A stretch of DNA of 24,567 bases from contig JBHIFB010000041.1 of NCBI GenBank assembly GCA_046760905.1, forward strand, positions 1 to 24,567, in the 5' to 3' direction. Under the pieces are notes generated by a model. The model did no database searches. It was given only the letters and a program-made list of their open reading frames with translations, and was not told the origin of the DNA. The DNA comes from JBHIFB01 sp046760905 (GTDB lineage Bacteria > Gemmatimonadota > CAZMKB01). Positions 1-8,373 of the stretch are shown here, piece by piece; within the stretch, counting starts at the first letter, position 1, and each line of letters starts with the position of its first letter. The translations under genes were made by a program, and so were the position numbers.

Positions 1-39
1 CTTCCTAAAAGGGCCTTGGGGGGCGCGAGCCCCTGTGGA

Positions 40-92
40 AGTGCTGCGTTTCCATTGCCAGATACGTTACCATATTTTGGAAACGCAGCACT
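40..92. repeat. 15-bp perfect inverted repeat at the left edge
   Basis: Arms AGTGCTGCGTTTCCA (40-54) and TGGAAACGCAGCACT (78-92) are perfect reverse complements with a 23-nt spacer. A smaller hairpin, GGGGC-GCGA-GCCCC, precedes it at 20-33. No T-run follows, so it does not look like an intrinsic terminator. It could be the end of a mobile element, a recombination site or a dispersed palindromic repeat. Nothing in the window repeats it. Confidence 0.75.
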
Positions 93-613
93 AAGGACAT
101 CCTCATATTTTATCCTGAAAATCTACTTTCATCATCAAATAATGATCGAAGGAGTGCCCGACATAAGGTGGATTTCATATCGAACTATTTGACATTTTCG
201 GAGCTGGATGATATAATGTGATACATCAATCTTTGGTCATCATCACGGAATAGCCAGTGTATCCACGAATTGTCGCAATCGTCCGTCGTTTTTTCTATTT
301 GAGTACATGATCGCTTCCATTGTTTTTATATTCACAATAGTCATGGTCGATGAGTGAATGAAGATTTTCGATATGCAGAGAAAACAATTTCTCGACTTTC
401 TCGCTACTCTTCGCTGGTGCGAATCAACTTTCACGGCCCAAGCGACATCATCGAGAGATCCTTACCTCAACTCCTCTCTCATATTGCGACGTGTAAGACC
501 TGGATTTCTCGTGCATTCGCTCCTTGGACTTGGACTCAGGGCAACTTCGTGCCTCGAAAATTCGCCCTGTCGCTCTCGCTGCGAACATCCAGACTTGTGC
601 ATCTATTCGGCAC

Positions 614-637
614 TCCTCGAGCCACGAGCTCGGAGGA
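614..637. repeat. Strong hairpin with a single bulge
   Basis: TCCTCGAGC (614-622) pairs with GCTCGGAGGA (628-637) around a 5-nt loop, giving nine pairs with one bulged base. A short T-run (GGTTTTTCG) follows about ten bases later. It could be a weak terminator on the plus strand or part of the structured block. Confidence 0.5.
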
Positions 638-959
638 CAGATTCGGTTTTTCGAAAGAACGAGAAATTACCTGTCCCGTTTGCAGTCGATGCTCCTTGGA
701 AATGGTGGTCTCTGGGCGAAGAACTCTCTTTTCGCGTCATTCTCCTGGGCAAAGCAAGAAGCTATCGGGAAAGTATAGAGAAATCTCTTCTTTTCGCATT
801 CGCGAAGGGAGCGGGGAAAGAGGGGTGGAGAAAAGGTTTAGTGTCCAATGGATGGAAAAACCTCGAAGCATCATCACTTGTATCTGACTTTCGGGATGAC
901 ACGAAGAAGGGCACGAAACGCTGCGTCCAGATGAGAATGATGACTCCCTTACGACTCGT

Positions 960-996
960 GAGGAAAAAGCGGGAGCTTCGCTCCTTCGATTTCCTC
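960..996. repeat. Compound (nested) hairpin
   Basis: The outer stem GAGGAAA (960-966) / TTTCCTC (990-996) encloses an inner stem GGAGC-TTC-GCTCC (972-984). The two stems are separated by 5 bases on each side, giving a symmetric internal loop. Confidence 0.55.
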
Positions 997-1128
997 TCTC
1001 TTGTGCGAGACCTCTCATTTCGAATATCAGTATGGGGTTCTCTTCACCAAGGGCAGCCCTGGCCTCCTGTATGGTGGTTTCTCTTTGAGGAGGCGAAAAC
1101 GGTTCGAGTCTCAAGGGTGGATGTGAGA

Positions 1129-1175
1129 GGGATCACATTCGCGAGGTTCTCCTCGAGACAAAAGAGAGTGATCCC
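1129..1175. repeat. Compound (nested) hairpin
   Basis: The outer stem GGGATCAC (1129-1136) / GTGATCCC (1168-1175) encloses an inner stem CGAGG-TTCT-CCTCG (1142-1155). The architecture matches the element at 960-996, although the sequences differ. Confidence 0.55.
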
Positions 1176-1214
1176 CATGCAGGGGCTTGTGGGTGAGGTG
1201 GAATTGGAAAATCT

Positions 1215-1264
1215 CACTCCCTCTCTCTTCCTCCTTCTTCGCATGGGGGAGGTCTCAGGGAGTG
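1215..1264. repeat. Compound (nested) hairpin
   Basis: The outer stem CACTCCCT (1215-1222) / AGGGAGTG (1257-1264) encloses an inner CCTCC (1230-1234) / GGAGG (1248-1252) pair. This is the third nested hairpin within about 300 bases. Confidence 0.5.
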
Positions 1265-1425
1265 GGAAAGGGAGTTCGATCGGTCTGGGACGAATCAAAG
1301 CTTGTTCTTAGATTGAAGTTTAAACAACTGAGTTAGAGAGGAAGAGAAAGTTGATGTGGGAGAATGGGGTGGGGATTTTGATCTAGCAACAATGTGATTT
1401 TATTGGGCTTGCTCGTTCATCATAC

Positions 1426-1611
1426 TATTATTACCCCAAATCCGAGAGTGATCTTAACCTTGAGCTCATGCGCCTGATTGATGAGCAATATACAAAGACA
1501 TTGTTTTATGGTATACCGCGGATGACGGCCTAGCTGAGAAGGAAGGGGTATTCAGTTAATCACAAGCAGATCAAAAAAGGAGGTGCAGCTATAGGGATGA
1601 ATCTCTTGCAG
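1426..1611 (+). pseudogene. IS3-family transposase (OrfB) remnant
   Basis: Translating from 1426 gives a run that resembles the N-terminal half of IS3-family OrfB transposases: NLELMRLIDEQYTKTLFYG, then PRMTA, an in-frame TAG (1531-1533) where the family normally has Trp, then LRRKGYSVNHKQIKK. This region normally precedes the DDE catalytic core. The core itself is absent because the similarity stops near 1611. The piece is too short and too broken to be active. Family recognition is by eye from the characteristic LMRLIDEQY...YG...RMTAWLRR pattern. No terminal inverted repeats or target duplication could be assigned. Confidence 0.7.
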
Positions 1612-1632
1612 AGGAATAAGACACTAACAAAC

Positions 1633-1999
1633 GTGTGGATTCCTTCTCAGGAGATTCTGGACTTAAGGGACCCGCCGAGAACTAAGATGATGCTTACTAA
1701 ATGGTGGCAAGATGAGATTTGGAAGATTGCGGCCTGATGTGAACCAATACTTCAAATGAGCTTACAGCGAAGTAGATAAAGTTATATCCATCAATCGCCG
1801 CTCGTGGAGGTATTTCTATGTTTATGTGCTCTATGAGAGTACCAGGAGGAGGAGAGGGTACTGAAAGGCCATCGGTGCCTTAGCTCGGCACCTATCCGAG
1901 GCCATCTGGTGGATCTTGACAGGGCGAGAGAGATATAAAGAACCCCGCTCGGTTATGAACAGTTCAGTCCATGGCAAGATAAGCGCGACATTATCGTAA
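1633..1999 (+). pseudogene. IS110/IS116-family transposase remnant
   Basis: Two fragments resemble an IS110-type transposase with most of its middle deleted. The first (1633-1737) reads WIPSQEILDLRDPPRTKMML and so on, like the segment after the RuvC-like domain, and ends in a TGA. The second (about 1793-1999) reads RRRRGY, a TGA stop at 1862-1864, then KAIGALARHLSEAIWWILTG and a terminal TAA. That is the style of C-terminal helix seen in the Tnp20 domain of this family. The frame changes between the fragments and there are at least two internal stops, so the gene is dead. The order IS3 then IS110 suggests a spot that has taken repeated insertions. Confidence 0.6.
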
Positions 2000-2314
2000 G
2001 CCCTTGGAGGCTTGGGTCCCTAATACGACATTCTGCTGGGACATTATCATGCTGTGATTGAGGGCGGGGACTTGACTCCGACGACACGAGAGGGGATGGA
2101 AATTATATGAAAATGGCAGAAGGCATAGAAGGAAAAATGATATGAGTAAATCCTTTACAAGCGGGTAGTAGAATTGAGGTATTGACACCAGCGCTTCTAG
2201 GAATCAATCGTGGATGGTTGGTGAGCATTAGGAAATCATTCGCGCTGTTACTTAAGGGGCAAGGGAAAAATGGATGGATATCGGAGAAACAAAAAGCCGG
2301 ATATGGGTCAGTGA
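2000..2314. other. Stretch with no recognisable feature downstream of the cyanophycin operon
   Basis: Only short frames with no recognisable motif occur here. The 3' end of the minus-strand Mur-ligase gene abuts this stretch. I found no convincing intrinsic terminator for that operon: a CTTTTTG run is present just past the stop on the minus strand, but without a good stem before it. It may be decayed mobile DNA continuing from 1426-1999. Confidence 0.4.
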
Positions 2315-4045
2315 TCAATCAGGCAACCTCTCGCCCGGCCGCCATCCAATTTCCTGAAGATGCTGGAGAAGCTCGAATGTCTCCTTCCTTTCTGAATAGA
2401 CAAGAAGTAGCAAAAGGTCGCCAGGCCTCGCCCATTGTAGCGATTGACGCACAGCCTCTATCTCTGAATCTGCGCGGCCTATCATGTCATCTCCCGCGCC
2501 GAGGCGACGGAGCTCCGATTCTATGAGACCTGTAACCTCACCCTTTTCACGGCCACGCAAATAGGCATCCATTTCCTTTATGATTACCCGATCGGGATGC
2601 GCTTTCCAGGTGATCGCGACCTGTTCGAGGATGGATGCATCGGTGCGATCCCCAGCCTGGCCGAACAGGACGAGCCAGCGCCTCGCAGGCAAAGCATCTG
2701 CCATCTCGAACAGTGACCTGAATCCATGAGCATTGTGAGCGAAATCGACGATCGCCGTGACACCGCCGAGCTCGAAGACATTTCCGCGACCCGGGTTTTC
2801 CTGCGGTGTTCCATCGAAGCTCTTAAGGCCCAGGGAGATCGCGGCAGCGGGTATATTCAGCTTCCCGGCCACGAGGACAGCGGCCAGGGCATTAGCTATG
2901 TTGTGCCGTGCAGCTCCTCCGAGCGTGATCGGTATTTCATCAACCTGAACGATCCTTTCCAGATTCACTCCGCGCGACCGAACGAGAAACCCGTCCTCGA
3001 CCCAGGCTACCTCGCCTCCATCACCGAGAAGTTCCATCAAATTCGATCGACCGGAGTCGAGGCTGAACCACGCAGTCGGCACACCCGGCGTCTTTCCGCG
3101 CGCTCGAAGGCCTGAATCATCGGCGCAAAGTACCAGAAGCCCATTCGGACCAATGGCGCGGTGGACGATGAGCTTGGTCTCGACAAGTGCTGCAAGGTCT
3201 GTGACACCATACTCTCCCAGGTGGTCCTCCGCTACGTTTGTGACGAGTGCCACATCAGCGTGGCGTACGGGGAGCCCACGGCGCAGGATGCCGCCCCTGG
3301 CTATCTCCAGGATGGCGACTTCCACATTTTGATTGCGGAGGACACAGCGTGCGCCTTCCGGTCCGGAGTAATCGCCCTGTTCAACGATTTCCGCATCAAT
3401 AATGATTCCATCGGTCGACGAGAATCCCTCCGCCATTCCGTGGGCTCGACTGATCGATGCGAGCAGGCGTACGGTAGTCGACTTACCGTTTGTGCCGGTT
3501 ATGAGTGCCAGAGGAATGTCATGTATCCTTGACCAGTCGATCGACTCCGGATCGGGAATTTCATGAACGGGGAAAGTAAGCGAGCCCTTTCCCAGTCCGA
3601 TCGATGCGTACTCGTCATCACAGAGAAAGGAGACTCCATGATCAGACGCCGCGGCCTGAAGCGCCGAAAGCGGTGGGTTTATCTCCCCGGCTATCTCCTC
3701 TCGGATTCTGGATGCCTCCTCATCGAAGCCAGAATCCAACCTTTCACCTTCCACCACGGCACGTGCCGCCTCCACGGCCCACTCGTTGATTTCGGTGGCC
3801 GAATAGAGGGCATCCATCGGAGCACTCAATGCAAGCGTCGCACCCCCCGGGAAACGCCGCGTGGCCACATCCTCTGTTTTCCACCCGACGGCATCAAGCA
3901 TCCTCCGCGCCTGTTTTCGCCAGCTACTTATAAGCGGTTCAACCACTTCATCCGGTCCGAAGACTTCGAGCCCGGCACCGGCTCGATCCCAGAGAAGGTT
4001 GGGCCCTGTGAGGCGACGGGAATCTTTTACTTCAATTTCTGTCAC
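2315..4045 (-). CDS. Cyanophycin-synthetase-like Mur ligase family protein (no ATP-grasp domain)
   Basis: This 576-residue protein is related to the C-terminal half of CphA. Residues 1-170 form an uncharacterised N-terminal region with an RRLTGPNL motif near residue 11. The Mur-ligase P-loop GTNGKST is at 184-190, followed by central and C-terminal Mur domains (AHNAHG near the C-terminal domain). Mur ligases form amide bonds through an acyl phosphate made from ATP, and in CphA this module adds Arg to the Asp side chain. There is no ATP-grasp module, so the protein cannot make cyanophycin alone. It may act with CphA, for example in priming or on a related polymer, but that is inference. The GTG start at 4045 follows an AAGGAA site and lies 27 bases after the cphA stop, which implies co-transcription. 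The family is clear; the exact reaction is not. Confidence 0.85.
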   Translation of the reverse strand: MTEIEVKDSRRLTGPNLLWDRAGAGLEVFGPDEVVEPLISSWRKQARRMLDAVGWKTEDVATRRFPGGATLALSAPMDALYSATEINEWAVEAARAVVEGERLDSGFDEEASRIREEIAGEINPPLSALQAAASDHGVSFLCDDEYASIGLGKGSLTFPVHEIPDPESIDWSRIHDIPLALITGTNGKSTTVRLLASISRAHGMAEGFSSTDGIIIDAEIVEQGDYSGPEGARCVLRNQNVEVAILEIARGGILRRGLPVRHADVALVTNVAEDHLGEYGVTDLAALVETKLIVHRAIGPNGLLVLCADDSGLRARGKTPGVPTAWFSLDSGRSNLMELLGDGGEVAWVEDGFLVRSRGVNLERIVQVDEIPITLGGAARHNIANALAAVLVAGKLNIPAAAISLGLKSFDGTPQENPGRGNVFELGGVTAIVDFAHNAHGFRSLFEMADALPARRWLVLFGQAGDRTDASILEQVAITWKAHPDRVIIKEMDAYLRGREKGEVTGLIESELRRLGAGDDMIGRADSEIEAVRQSLQWARPGDLLLLLVYSERKETFELLQHLQEIGWRPGERLPD

Positions 4046-4072
4046 GGGATCAGTTCCTTTGATAACCCTCGT

Positions 4073-6874
4073 TCAATCCTCCTCCCGTGCCAGTCGAACA
4101 CCCTTCTCATCCCGAACGAGGGATTCCCCTGCACGGAGCTCGATAGGAGCGGGGTCCACTGTGTCAAGAATCGGAGACGCTTGGATCTTCGCAGGAGTTG
4201 TCTTCTCTGGCGGTGGTGACTCCCGGTCGGAACGGAAGCTTGTTATCTGATCCCAGCAGCGGGAAATCGCGTCGCCGAATATCAGGAGGACATCGTCTTT
4301 CTGCCCCATTTTGAGGGCTGCATCTACTGCCAGAGTTTCTTCGGGTATGAGATCGATACGGGAGGTGTCCACGCCGTTCTCGATAAGGGTTTCGCGCAGC
4401 AGCTTAGGTATCTCATCAGATTCGCGTCCCCGGAGTGAATCGTCCCGGCGGCAGATGTAGTGATCGAACTTGCCTGCGGTGAGGCGGGCTATCTGCCGGA
4501 CATCCTCATCTCGTCGATCACCGGGGGCGGATAGTACACATATCCTGCGTCCCTTAGGATCGAGCCTCTCTATAAGCCGACACATAGCCTCTACGGCTGC
4601 CGGGTTGTGTCCGTAATCCAGGATGACTTTAAACGGGTGCTCGTCGAAGATGTTCATTCTTCCTGGAACCTGGAAGTAAGTCGTATCGAAGGTCTGAAGA
4701 CCGTGACGAATGTCCTCAAGCTTGAGGCCCATGCTATAGGCTATTGCAGCCGCGAACATTGCGTTCTCCACATTGTGCATCGCCCGTCCATCTAAAGTTG
4801 CAGGGATCTGGTGTGTCCAGAGCAGGGGCATGTGTGCTTCGTGATCGTAAAGTGTAATCATCTGACCCTGGATTCCCTCTTCGAGGACTATTGCCCGCCC
4901 TCCCGAGTTGATGTGTTCCTTCACCAGGGAGTGAGCCGGATTCATCGTGACATAACACACATGCTTGGCCTCAGAGTGATCTGCCATCCTGAGACATAGA
5001 GGATCATCAGCGTTGAGGACCGCCGTATCCTGTGCGACCTCGATCACGATTCTCTTGACGAGGGCGAGTTCCTCCAGGTTGTTGATGCCTTTCAAGCCAA
5101 GATGATCGGTTTGAACATTTAGGCACGCACCAACACTGCATTTACTATAGCCCATCCCACGTCGGAGCAATCCCCCGCGGGCGGTTTCCAACACCGCTAC
5201 ATCGACCGAGGGATCCCGAAGGACCATCCTGGCCGCGACGGGTCCGGTCATGTCCCCGTCGACGGTCTTATGACCATCTATGTAAACACCATCGGTCGTA
5301 GCCAGTCCTACACGGGAGCCTGTGAGCTTGAATATGTACGCCAGCATTCTTGCTGTCGTCGTCTTGCCGTTTGTTCCGGTGATGGCAGCGATAGGGATTC
5401 TGGCGGGAGTGCCGGGGGGGAAGAGCATGTCCATCACCGGGCCGGCGACGTCTCGGGGCTGGCCCTCGCTTGGCGCCACATGCATACGAAAACCGGGTGC
5501 TGCGTTCACTTCGCAGATGGCACCACCTGTGATCTTATAAGATAGGGAGATATCGGTGGTGAGGAAATCGACTCCTGCGACATCGAGACCAATCGCTTTT
5601 GCGGCCCGGATTGCCATCTCCCGGTTGTCGGGGTGAACAACGTCGGTTTTATCTATCGCAGTTCCACCCGTAGAGAGATTGCCGGTAGAGCGCAGGAAGA
5701 CTATCTCGCCCTTCGGCGGTATCGTTTCTCTGGTGTAGCCTCTCAATTCGAGCAGGCGCTGGGCCTGGTGGTCAAATTCTATCTTCGTCAGAACTTTCTC
5801 ATGACCGATGCCTCGTTGCGGATCATCGTTCAGTTTCTCGATGAGCTCCTCTATGGTGCTCTTGCCATCGCCGATAACGTGCCCCGGTATGCGCTGGGCA
5901 ACGGCTATAAGTTCACCACCCACTACAAGCATACGGTGGTCGAATCCCTTGATGAAGCTCTCCACGATGACGGTTCGGCCATGTTCACGGGCGTGGTGAA
6001 AAGCTATGACTACCTGGTCAGGGTTGGTTAGGTTGATCGAAACCCCCCTTCCGTGATTCGCAGAAAGTGGTTTCACAACGACCGGGAAGCCGATCTGCTG
6101 TGAGGCCCTGACAGCTTCCTCTTCCGTATACACAAGGCGCTGCCGCGCAACCGGCAAACCGAGGTCGGCGAGGATACGGTTCGTTTCCTCCTTGTCAGAG
6201 GCGATCTCCACCGATATATGTCTTGTCTCACTCGTCACCGTGGCCTGGAGGCGGCGCTGGTAGCGACCGTGTCCGAGCTGGATCAGGCTGTATCGGTTCA
6301 ATCGAAGGTAGGGAATGTCTCTTTCACGCGCAGCTTTGACCAGAGATGCGGTGCTTGGGCCCAGGGCGAGCCGCTGTGCGAACCGGATGAAGGAGTCCCT
6401 CCGTTTTTCGAAGTCAAAAGAGCTTGCATCGAAGTCTTCCGGCTGCAGCTCGCGGGGGAGAAGGGAATGGATTAGATCCAGGGCAAGCGAACCCGCCTCG
6501 AGGCCGACCTCTGATTGCTCGTACTCGTAGACGACATGATACTCACCAACAGCGCCATCGATTGAGCGCGTCTTCCCGTAGCTCACTTTTACGCCGGCGG
6601 CACACTGTATCTCGATAGCACAGTGCTCAAGGACGTGGCCTAGCCAGGTCCCCTCGTCCTCTGTAAGACGCCGGATGAATCCTCCCGGCTCCCCGTAGGA
6701 ACAGGTGTGATTCGAAAGCCCTGGTAGGGCTCTTATCAACCTGTCGTTGAAACTTGTCCCGAGCCGTCCGGTTGGCCATTCTTCGAGTGGGCCCAGATCC
6801 ACGGTGAGGCGTATGACCGGGAAGTGGGCATAGAGGCTGGGACCGAGGTATACCGATGTGTCGATGATCTTCAC
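4073..6874 (-). CDS. cphA: Cyanophycin synthetase CphA
   Basis: This cytoplasmic enzyme polymerises Asp and Arg, using ATP, into cyanophycin (multi-L-arginyl-poly-L-aspartate), a nitrogen and carbon store. The 933 residues show the full CphA plan. An N-terminal domain spans about 1-160. An ATP-grasp domain spans about 215-485, with a VVKPLSANHGRGVSI nucleotide-binding segment at 266-280 and EVNAAPGF near 455-462. The Mur-ligase module follows from about 490, with P-loop GTNGKTTT at 500-507 and DYGHNPAA in the C-terminal domain. The protein ends in the usual VRDEKGVRLARE-type tail. The length is slightly above the usual 870-900, owing to a Pro-rich linker before the tail. The GTG start at 6874 sits 2 bases after the cphB stop, with AGAGG 8-9 bases upstream, so the two genes are probably translationally coupled. 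No key motif appears to be missing. Confidence 0.96.
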   Translation of the reverse strand: MKIIDTSVYLGPSLYAHFPVIRLTVDLGPLEEWPTGRLGTSFNDRLIRALPGLSNHTCSYGEPGGFIRRLTEDEGTWLGHVLEHCAIEIQCAAGVKVSYGKTRSIDGAVGEYHVVYEYEQSEVGLEAGSLALDLIHSLLPRELQPEDFDASSFDFEKRRDSFIRFAQRLALGPSTASLVKAARERDIPYLRLNRYSLIQLGHGRYQRRLQATVTSETRHISVEIASDKEETNRILADLGLPVARQRLVYTEEEAVRASQQIGFPVVVKPLSANHGRGVSINLTNPDQVVIAFHHAREHGRTVIVESFIKGFDHRMLVVGGELIAVAQRIPGHVIGDGKSTIEELIEKLNDDPQRGIGHEKVLTKIEFDHQAQRLLELRGYTRETIPPKGEIVFLRSTGNLSTGGTAIDKTDVVHPDNREMAIRAAKAIGLDVAGVDFLTTDISLSYKITGGAICEVNAAPGFRMHVAPSEGQPRDVAGPVMDMLFPPGTPARIPIAAITGTNGKTTTARMLAYIFKLTGSRVGLATTDGVYIDGHKTVDGDMTGPVAARMVLRDPSVDVAVLETARGGLLRRGMGYSKCSVGACLNVQTDHLGLKGINNLEELALVKRIVIEVAQDTAVLNADDPLCLRMADHSEAKHVCYVTMNPAHSLVKEHINSGGRAIVLEEGIQGQMITLYDHEAHMPLLWTHQIPATLDGRAMHNVENAMFAAAIAYSMGLKLEDIRHGLQTFDTTYFQVPGRMNIFDEHPFKVILDYGHNPAAVEAMCRLIERLDPKGRRICVLSAPGDRRDEDVRQIARLTAGKFDHYICRRDDSLRGRESDEIPKLLRETLIENGVDTSRIDLIPEETLAVDAALKMGQKDDVLLIFGDAISRCWDQITSFRSDRESPPPEKTTPAKIQASPILDTVDPAPIELRAGESLVRDEKGVRLAREED

Positions 6875-6876
6875 GA

Positions 6877-7698
6877 CTACTGCCTCTCAGCACAGGACTC
6901 AGCAGGTTTGGCCACGAGGGTGTTGAGATTGAAGGTTCCGCCATCGGTTAGAATATGGAGTCGTACTCCTATGAGCGAGACGGGATCTTCCTGATTTGCC
7001 GAATCCATCGAGGAATACTCGAGATGTGTGGGATCGACAATGGTGACGCCGCCGCTGCCAGTTACTTTTATTACATCGTCCGGGTCTATGAAGGCTGCTG
7101 TATCCTCGTCGAGGCCGACTCCTATGGTTCTTGGGTTGTAAGAAATGGCAGCCAGCAACCGCCCAAGACGGTCTCTTTGCCTGAAATGCTGATCGATGAT
7201 GACTCTGCGTGTCAGGCCCAGGCCTGGCGCGAGAGTTACCATCGAGGAGATAGGTGTCGGTCCCTCGTCACCGAAAGCTATCATGTGCTCCGACAGAAAT
7301 GCCGCCCCCGCCGAAGTGCCTGCGACGTGCTGGCCAAGAGCGTTCCGTTCACGCAGTATCCTGCCGACCGGACTTCCTCCGATATTCGTCGACAGGCGGA
7401 GCTGGTTCCCGCCGCTGAGGAAGACCCCATCCGCCCTTGCCAGCGTTTCGAGCCAATCCTCGCGTTCGCAATCTGATCTGGATTCGAAAGGGAGGGAAAT
7501 GGCCTCCCTGACCCCTGTTTCCCTGAACAGAGACTCGTACCGGCTACCCGTATCCTCCCGGCTCGAGGCCGTCGGTATGATCACTATGCGGGCCTTCCTC
7601 CCACCGCATATCTCCACGAATCGACTCAGGATGAGCTTGGTGCGGAGTTTCTCCTCCCCGCCACCGATTGGGACGATGAATCCTCGTTTACTTTTCAC
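6877..7698 (-). CDS. cphB: Cyanophycinase CphB
   Basis: This serine exopeptidase of the S51 family cuts cyanophycin to beta-Asp-Arg dipeptides. The 273 residues match the family length. The N-terminus reads RGFIVPIGGGE, and the nucleophile elbow GTSAGAA is at 127-133 with Ser129 as the likely nucleophile. DQHFRQRDRLGRL (from 169) and GLDEDTA (from 195) are the family's conserved His and acidic segments. No signal peptide is visible, so it should act in the cytoplasm. It is the first gene of the minus-strand operon ahead of cphA, so synthesis and breakdown are co-expressed. The start is GTG at 7698, because no in-frame ATG precedes the conserved N-terminus. A five-codon frame (ATG at 7713) ends in a TGA that overlaps this GTG and may couple its translation, though this could be chance. 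Confidence 0.95.
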   Translation of the reverse strand: MKSKRGFIVPIGGGEEKLRTKLILSRFVEICGGRKARIVIIPTASSREDTGSRYESLFRETGVREAISLPFESRSDCEREDWLETLARADGVFLSGGNQLRLSTNIGGSPVGRILRERNALGQHVAGTSAGAAFLSEHMIAFGDEGPTPISSMVTLAPGLGLTRRVIIDQHFRQRDRLGRLLAAISYNPRTIGVGLDEDTAAFIDPDDVIKVTGSGGVTIVDPTHLEYSSMDSANQEDPVSLIGVRLHILTDGGTFNLNTLVAKPAESCAERQ

Positions 7699-7772
7699 CG
7701 CAAATCTCTCATGGCAGTGCCTATCATGCCGGCTTCGCCCTGATTTTTGGGTTTCTCATCACACTCATACAA

Positions 7773-7801
7773 TTGATATTACGGCGCAAACGAATTGTCA
7801 A
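7773..7801 (-). promoter_or_regulatory. Sigma70-type promoter for the cphB-cphA operon
   Basis: On the minus strand a perfect -35 TTGACA (7801-7796) is followed after 17 bases by TATCAA (7778-7773), which matches four of six consensus bases. Transcription would start near 7766 and leave a leader of about 68 bases before the cphB GTG. It is the best promoter-like match upstream of the operon. Confidence 0.55.
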
Positions 7802-7883
7802 CCGGTCCTGGCGAAGAGAGCGGCCTCTCAGTAACTTTAGAAGTTTTTCAGCGAACATTCCAATGGATTGGATGCAACCGGTA

Positions 7884-7906
7884 TGTGGATAAACGGTCAA
7901 TCCACA
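7884..7906. repeat. 7-bp inverted repeat, possible operator
   Basis: TGTGGAT (7884-7890) and ATCCACA (7900-7906) are perfect reverse complements with a 9-base spacer. They lie in the divergent region between the cph operon and the plus-strand genes, just upstream of a possible plus-strand promoter. The symmetry would suit a dimeric regulator, but I do not recognise a known site. Confidence 0.35.
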
Positions 7907-7920
7907 CCCGAAGATTGCCC

Positions 7921-7948
7921 TTGACGGTGAGTACCTGCTCGATAAATT
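7921..7948 (+). promoter_or_regulatory. Possible promoter for the PGPGW-sulfatase gene pair
   Basis: TTGACG (7921-7926), a 16-base spacer and TAAATT (7943-7948) give a plausible sigma70 promoter about 180 bases before the next gene. The match is moderate. The rest of the 432-base intergenic stretch (7699-8130) holds no gene I can support. Confidence 0.3.
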
Positions 7949-8130
7949 GATTGGTAAATCCGTGTCGTTAATAATTCGCACAACTGAGTCATGCCGCCTG
8001 GCAGAAGCATTGGGTCATGCGATGCTGAAGTCACTCAGGCCGAAAATCCGGTTGCAGGGTTTATTAAAGTAGGTCTTCATCGACCGTGACAGCCGGGCAG
8101 CTCAGTCGGGATCAGGCGTAAGATAGGGCT

Positions 8131-8373
8131 ATGTTTCGCAGAGTAATATCGGCAACTTACAGGAAAGCACGGCGGTTGGTTATAGCCGTGGTCGGCGGCA
8201 CAATCCTCCTGATAGGTATTTTCCTGCTTATCCTGCCGGGGCCGGCTATCATAGTAATCCCTGTCGGCCTGGCAATCCTGAGCTTGGAGTTCACATGGGC
8301 CCGGAACCTGCTCCGTACGGTGAAAAGGAAAACTGCTGACCTGAAGAATACCTCTGATGGCAGGGAGAAATAG
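8131..8373 (+). CDS. PGPGW-family small transmembrane protein
   Basis: This 80-residue protein has a basic N-terminus (RRVISATYRKARR), then two closely spaced hydrophobic segments (about 18-36 and 41-54) separated by the signature LPGPAIIVIPVGLAILSLEF, and then a basic tail. The LPGPxxxxxPxGLxxL pattern marks the PGPGW family (TIGR02611-like), whose function is unknown. The canonical final GW is replaced by AI. It should be an inner-membrane hairpin with both ends in the cytoplasm. The ATG at 8131 has only a weak AGGG site close by. The end overlaps the sulfatase-like gene by 17 bases, so the two are probably co-translated. Confidence 0.82.
   Translation: MFRRVISATYRKARRLVIAVVGGTILLIGIFLLILPGPAIIVIPVGLAILSLEFTWARNLLRTVKRKTADLKNTSDGREK

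Larger units (their letters stand above)
358..1311 (+). other. Open frame of doubtful coding status in a CT/GA-rich, hairpin-rich block
   Basis: An uninterrupted frame of 317 codons begins with ATG at 358. Its product is rich in Ser, Arg and Leu and has no motif I recognise. No ribosome binding site precedes the ATG, and several other frames on both strands are also long and open here, which points to stop-poor base composition rather than a gene. The block is also full of nested inverted repeats, listed separately. I treat it as probably non-coding: either an unknown structured element or decayed mobile DNA. Positions 93-357 and 1312-1425 on either side hold nothing recognisable. Confidence 0.2.

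Noticed and set aside
354..887. Overlapping open frames on both strands in 243-1311, including a CPVCSRC motif in one of them
   Set aside because: They overlap each other and have no ribosome site or family resemblance; the Cys motif is short enough to be chance.
960..1264. Nested hairpins as a CRISPR array or CRISPR-like repeat
   Set aside because: The stem sequences are not repeated and the spacing is irregular, so there is no array.
3563..4219. Plus-strand open frame of 218 codons
   Set aside because: It lies antisense to the cphA and Mur-ligase genes, has no recognisable motif and is explained by their codon usage.
7724..7981. Minus-strand 85-codon frame upstream of cphB
   Set aside because: It covers the likely cph promoter and has no recognisable motif or ribosome site.
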